From Candidatus Methanoperedens sp. (lineage in GTDB: Archaea > Halobacteriota > Methanosarcinia > Methanosarcinales > Methanoperedenaceae), in assembly GCA_027460605.1 (NCBI GenBank), contig JAPZAN010000164.1, forward strand, positions 1 through 6,273: a stretch of DNA of 6,273 bases, written 5' to 3'. Position 1 is the first letter of the stretch; each line of letters begins with the position of its first letter. Positions 5,515 to 6,273 of this stretch are shown here, piece after piece. The notes under the pieces are model-generated. The model made no database searches and was not told the origin of the DNA. It saw only the letters and a list, made by a program, of their open reading frames with translations. Made by a program: the position numbers and the translations under genes.

Positions 5515-5769
5515 ATGGTGATTTCGGTAAGATTATGTTCTGGAAGAACAGCTTTTGAAGTGAGTACCAATATTAAAATTGATCTTATCAGCGCAAGCAG
5601 GATTTTCGATACAAAAGTAGCGACAAAACACATACTGCTTTTGAATTATAAAGGAGTGGAAATCTCGATGTACCCGAGCGGGAGAATGCTTATCAAAGCC
5701 GGGACCAAAGAAGATTCGCTTGACATAGCAAGAAATCTATTGGCTGAGATGGGGTATAAAGAGAATTGA
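5515..5769 (+). CDS. Small protein resembling one half of the TATA-binding protein fold (84 aa)
   Basis: The function is unknown. Residues 38-76, HILLLNYKGVEISMYPSGRM followed by LIKAGTKEDSLDIARNLL, follow the pattern of a TBP repeat (strand, strand, SGK-like turn, IV.TGAKS.ED, helix). They carry SGR and AGTKED at the equivalent places. A TBP has two such repeats and about 180 residues, whereas this protein has room for only one. It could be a one-domain DNA- or RNA-binding relative acting as a dimer, or just a similar alpha/beta sandwich. Many archaea have small proteins of this look. The ATG at 5515 has no ribosome binding site; with the TATA element 28-35 nt upstream the leader would be only a few bases. 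It is divergent from the pelota operon and 41 nt before the next plus-strand gene. Confidence 0.7.
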   Translation: MVISVRLCSGRTAFEVSTNIKIDLISASRIFDTKVATKHILLLNYKGVEISMYPSGRMLIKAGTKEDSLDIARNLLAEMGYKEN

Positions 5770-5780
5770 CCACAAACATG

Positions 5781-5788
5781 ATATAATA
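5781..5788 (+). promoter_or_regulatory. TATA box of the 74-aa gene
   Basis: ATATAATA, 23-30 nt before ATG 5811, in an AT-rich 41-nt gap without a Shine-Dalgarno sequence. The gene probably has its own leaderless transcript besides any read-through from the gene before it. Confidence 0.5.
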
Positions 5789-5810
5789 TTAATAATAACT
5801 TAATAGAACT

Positions 5811-6035
5811 ATGAAAAGCTATCTAATCGTATGGTTTAACAGTGAAGGCGGAAAACCATCAGAGATTAATCAGCGGCTAATGTCCCTGGGGTTCAAGCCA
5901 ATGCAAGGAACTCACGATTACGTTTATGAATGGGGAAAAAATGTGAATGTAGAAGAAATTCTGCGTTTTGGTGATAAAGTCCAGATGACATTGCAGGGTT
6001 TAAATGTGATGTTCAAGCTTGAAACTATTAATTAA
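5811..6035 (+). CDS. Conserved-looking small protein of unknown function (74 aa)
   Basis: No named family is recognised. The protein starts with a hydrophobic strand (SYLIVWFN) and then has KPSEINQRLMSLGFKPMQGT, a helix and turn. DYVYEWGKNVNVEEILRFGD and VQMTLQGLNVMFKLETI complete it. The strand-helix-strand-strand-helix-strand order suggests a small ferredoxin-like alpha/beta fold. It has no signal peptide or membrane segment and is likely cytoplasmic. The opening strand recalls Cas2-like proteins only superficially; the catalytic acid and other marks are absent and there is no CRISPR array, so that reading is not supported. The start ATG 5811 is supported by the TATA box just upstream, and a T6 terminator follows the stop. 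Confidence 0.7.
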   Translation: MKSYLIVWFNSEGGKPSEINQRLMSLGFKPMQGTHDYVYEWGKNVNVEEILRFGDKVQMTLQGLNVMFKLETIN

Positions 6036-6048
6036 GTGTGTGACCCTG

Positions 6049-6054
6049 TTTTTT
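6049..6054 (+). terminator. Oligo-T terminator after the 74-aa gene
   Basis: A run of six Ts, 14 nt past the stop codon at 6033-6035. This is typical of archaeal intrinsic termination; no hairpin precedes it. Confidence 0.5.
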
Positions 6055-6106
6055 ATCAGTTTTGTTATCGAAAAGTATTAATCATGATAAACTAAAATAA
6101 TCATTT

Positions 6107-6134
6107 ACCTTATTACAAATGTGTGTAATAAGGT
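6107..6134. repeat. Perfect 11-bp inverted repeat
   Basis: ACCTTATTACA (6107-6117) and TGTAATAAGGT (6124-6134) are exact reverse complements around the 6-nt loop AATGTG. The transcript would form a stable hairpin in either direction. It may be a terminator stem, a transposon end structure, or an operator. It lies just before the structured region described next. Confidence 0.7.
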
Positions 6135-6141
6135 GCACGCT

Positions 6142-6273
6142 ATGATGAGCTAGCAAGAAATCGGCAGAATGACCATATTGGAATATAGTAAATTCCAAGT
6201 TTCCCGGGCGTGAATGCCCCGTGACCGTTCAAGGTCTGAAAGGAAGTGGTTTGACTGGGATTTCTCCCTGTCC
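6142..6273 (+). ncRNA. Structured RNA, candidate 5' part of a HEARO / IscB-type omegaRNA (cut by window edge)
   Basis: No open frame is seen here, but consecutive hairpins can be drawn. They are TTGGAAT/ATTCCAA (6178-6184 / 6192-6198), GGGC/GCCC (6206-6209 / 6216-6219), GACC/GGTC (6223-6226 / 6233-6236), and GAC-GGGA/TCCC-GTC (6253-6272, loop TTTC, one T-T mismatch). The stretch AAGGTCTGAAAGG followed by CTGGGATTTCTCCC resembles, from memory, the IscB omegaRNA segment AAGGCCGAAAG ... CTGGGATTTCCCCAG, in the same order and spacing. HEARO RNAs are encoded just upstream of IscB/IsrB nuclease genes and are guided by the flank on their 5' side. An ATGATGA at 6142-6148 fits the ATGA insertion site as I recall it. 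The protein gene would lie past the right edge. The 5' boundary is uncertain, and no covariance search was possible. Confidence 0.5.

Noticed and set aside
5811..6035. Cas2-like protein
   Set aside because: Only the first hydrophobic strand is reminiscent; the conserved aspartate is missing, and no repeats of CRISPR type or other cas genes are present.
6241..6273. Similarity of GGTTTGACTGGG to the 23S rRNA segment GTTTGACTGGGGCGG
   Set aside because: The match is about 12 bases and the flanks do not continue as rRNA on either side; the hairpin order fits an omegaRNA better.
6121..6273. Group II intron start (GTGTG at 6121, then structured RNA)
   Set aside because: GTGYG alone is weak. The GTGTG lies inside the 11-bp inverted repeat, and no domain V or reverse transcriptase is in view. 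It remains a second choice if the HEARO search fails.

Overview
The window looks archaeal and most resembles the Methanosarcinales / Methanoperedens (ANME-2d) branch; the lineage is inferred, not tested. The evidence is a complete pelota gene (archaeal/eukaryotic ribosome rescue factor), a DUF434-type protein, a RimK-type ATP-grasp ligase of the tetrahydromethanopterin glutamate ligase type, a Methanosarcina-like S-layer-domain surface protein, and TATA-box promoters sitting about 18-35 nt before start codons with very short or absent leaders.

Region by region: 1-174 is the C-terminal end of a DDE integrase/transposase, so a mobile element ends here. At 357-619 (+) lies a small winged-helix regulator that appears broken by a one-base loss near its start. 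From 646 to 1873 three small minus-strand genes follow: an unknown 86-residue protein, a stand-alone GXGXG beta-helix protein like the FwdC subunit, and a 59-residue two-helix membrane protein. At 2009-2269 (+) is an antitoxin-like, ribbon-helix-helix-type protein with no toxin beside it.

The core is a compact minus-strand operon read from 5450 down to 2339: S-layer-like membrane-anchored protein, pelota, DUF434/PIN-like protein, ATP-grasp ligase. Junctions are a 4-nt gap, a 4-nt ATGA overlap and a 38-nt overlap, each with a good ribosome binding site, so translation is probably coupled. Pelota rescues stalled ribosomes; the PIN/NYN-like protein could be a nuclease partner, but that is inference from context.

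Divergent from this operon, sharing a nearly symmetric TATA element, is a small protein resembling one half of a TATA-binding protein fold (5515-5769), followed by a 74-residue conserved-looking unknown (5811-6035). The last ~235 bases carry no gene. They hold an oligo-T terminator, a perfect 11-bp inverted repeat, and a run of hairpins whose order and sequence resemble HEARO / IscB omegaRNA. If right, the 5' part of an RNA-guided nuclease transposon begins here, with the protein gene beyond the right edge.
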